Origin: Treponema sp.
Lineage (GTDB): Bacteria > Spirochaetota > Spirochaetia > Treponematales > Breznakiellaceae
Direction of reading: 5' to 3'
DNA: 64,000 nt
NCBI GenBank assembly: GCA_009777995.1
Contig: WRKT01000004.1
Span: 87,898-151,897 of the forward strand
Under the pieces are notes generated by a model. That model saw only the letters and a program-made list of their open reading frames with translations. It searched no databases and had not been told where the DNA came from. How positions within the stretch are numbered: position 1 is the stretch's first letter; the number at the start of each line of letters is the position of its first letter. Of this stretch, positions 63,161 to 64,000 are shown piece after piece. A program made the position numbers and the translations under genes.

Positions 63161-64000
63161 TTAACGTTTTGCAAGATATTTTCGCATATCTATAGCCACT
63201 GCAATTAAAATGATAAGGCCTTTGATAATATACTGCATACTTCCGGAAATGCCTAGCCATTGCAGGGCAACACTGATAATCTGCAGCAGAATAACACCGG
63301 TAATTATGCCGCTGATTTTCCCTGTACCTCCTGTAAAGCTAACCCCCCCAATAACGCAGGCTGCAATTGCATCCAGCTCCGCATTCACCCCGGTGGTCGG
63401 ACCGTTAGACCCTACCCTTGCTGCCTCAATGAAACCGGAGAAACCGTAGAGAATACCTCCCATCATAAAAACCAGAATGGTCGTCTTCATTACCGAGATA
63501 CCTGAAACATTGGCTGCCTCGGCGTTGGCCCCAACCGCATACATGTTCTTACCCAAAGTGGTCTTATTCCATATAAACCACATTATGCCTGCTGCTACTA
63601 TTGCGTAAAATACATAAACAGGAATTGAATCCCCGCCGAAATCCACAGCGTACTTGACCACATCCTGATATTCCTGGGTAAGACCCGAAATGGGACCTCC
63701 GCCGTTTGTCCCCAATTGAACATAAATAAGCACAAGCCCGAATACAATCAACTGGGTCGATAAGGTGACAATAAACGGATGCAGTCTGAACTTTGCAGTA
63801 CAGAAACCATTAAAAACACCGAAGGCTCCGCCCACAGCCATTGAAAGAAACAGTACCAAAATGATTGGAGGGGCCAGCATATTCGGAAACATCTTTACAC
63901 TGAACTGCTCAACAGGCATCTGCAAAAGGGAAGCACAAATGCAGGCAGTAAGGCCCATCACCCTGCCTGCCGAAAGGTCTGTCCCTGTAAGTACGATAAT
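63161..64000 (-). CDS. mglC: Galactose/methyl-galactoside ABC transporter permease MglC, 5' end outside window
   Basis: At least 280 aa; the frame stays open to the window edge, so the N-terminus is missing. LTGTDLSAGRVMGLTA at the visible start matches the conserved E. coli MglC loop TGTDLSAGR. It is followed by about seven membrane helices, with NGFCTAKFRLHPFIVTL, YAVGANAEAANVSGISVMKT and ELDAIAACVIGGVSFTGGTG. It is an inner-membrane permease of a sugar importer; MglA and MglB are expected upstream beyond 64000. A ribose-type RbsC permease is a less likely alternative. Confidence 0.9.
   Translation of the reverse strand: MIVLTGTDLSAGRVMGLTACICASLLQMPVEQFSVKMFPNMLAPPIILVLFLSMAVGGAFGVFNGFCTAKFRLHPFIVTLSTQLIVFGLVLIYVQLGTNGGGPISGLTQEYQDVVKYAVDFGGDSIPVYVFYAIVAAGIMWFIWNKTTLGKNMYAVGANAEAANVSGISVMKTTILVFMMGGILYGFSGFIEAARVGSNGPTTGVNAELDAIAACVIGGVSFTGGTGKISGIITGVILLQIISVALQWLGISGSMQYIIKGLIILIAVAIDMRKYLAKR

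Noticed and set aside
1..64000. CRISPR array, prophage or insertion sequence
   Set aside because: No regularly spaced direct repeats, no transposase or integrase frame and no phage structural gene were seen.

Overview
The window looks like chromosome of a spirochaete, most likely a Treponema of the termite/insect-gut type. The reasons are: a ribosomal/tRNA-modification operon that runs on into FliK-like and FlhB-like flagellar proteins; several lipoproteins with spirochaete-style lipoboxes; a DUF2804 protein and a large unrecognised protein that resembles nothing outside treponemes; many hybrid two-component kinases; and an [FeFe]-hydrogenase-type chemoreceptor. Genus is inferred from gene content; no 16S gene is present.

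Layout. 0.7-8.3 kb is one long minus-strand operon reading right to left: rpsP, KH protein, rimM, trmD, rplS, FliK-like, FlhB-like, HD-GYP, yraN, two small unknowns, mtnN, mtnP, luxS. It has a readable promoter upstream of rpsP. 8.4-12.5 kb is an accessory patch: a gene remnant, a repeated 37-40 bp element, a hicAB toxin-antitoxin pair with a palindromic operator inside its promoter, a PD-(D/E)XK-like protein, a large surface lipoprotein, an XRE regulator and an orphan antitoxin-like protein. 12.5-18.8 kb holds pyrD-pyrK, a hemerythrin, tRNA-Gly(CCC) with two perfect hairpins, and a sensory block in which a soluble ferredoxin/[FeFe]-hydrogenase/methyl-accepting fusion is bracketed by two near-identical single-domain receivers, followed by a PHP phosphoesterase.

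18.8-29 kb has a GNAT protein, a GH3 N-acetylhexosaminidase, purM-purN, glutaminase, a CNNM/CorC protein, purD, a second hicAB pair with its own palindromic promoter, a PTPS/QueD-like protein and small membrane or unknown proteins, ending at a 42-bp perfect palindrome. 29-45 kb holds a double-GNAT protein, lipoproteins, a Cache hybrid kinase with a receiver protein, pyrE, an RluA-type pseudouridine synthase, a second hemerythrin, a CHASE2-like degenerate cyclase, tRNA-Val(CAC), a SpoU methyltransferase, an AlaX-type editing protein and two spirochaete proteins. 45-64 kb holds a heterodimeric ABC exporter, purE-purK-purF, two giant paralogous PAS/GAF hybrid kinases in tandem, an AI-2E-family membrane protein, glyA, pyrI-pyrB and the 3' part of mglC.

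How it fits together. Nucleotide synthesis genes (purM/N/D/E/K/F, pyrD/K/E/B/I, glyA) are spread over several short operons rather than one. Methyl-cycle salvage (mtnN, mtnP, luxS) sits at the tail of the translation operon. Signalling is the dominant accessory theme: three hybrid kinases sharing the same C-terminal helical module, an HD-GYP protein, stand-alone receivers, two hemerythrins and a putative H2-sensing chemoreceptor, which suits a motile anaerobe in an H2- and O2-graded gut.
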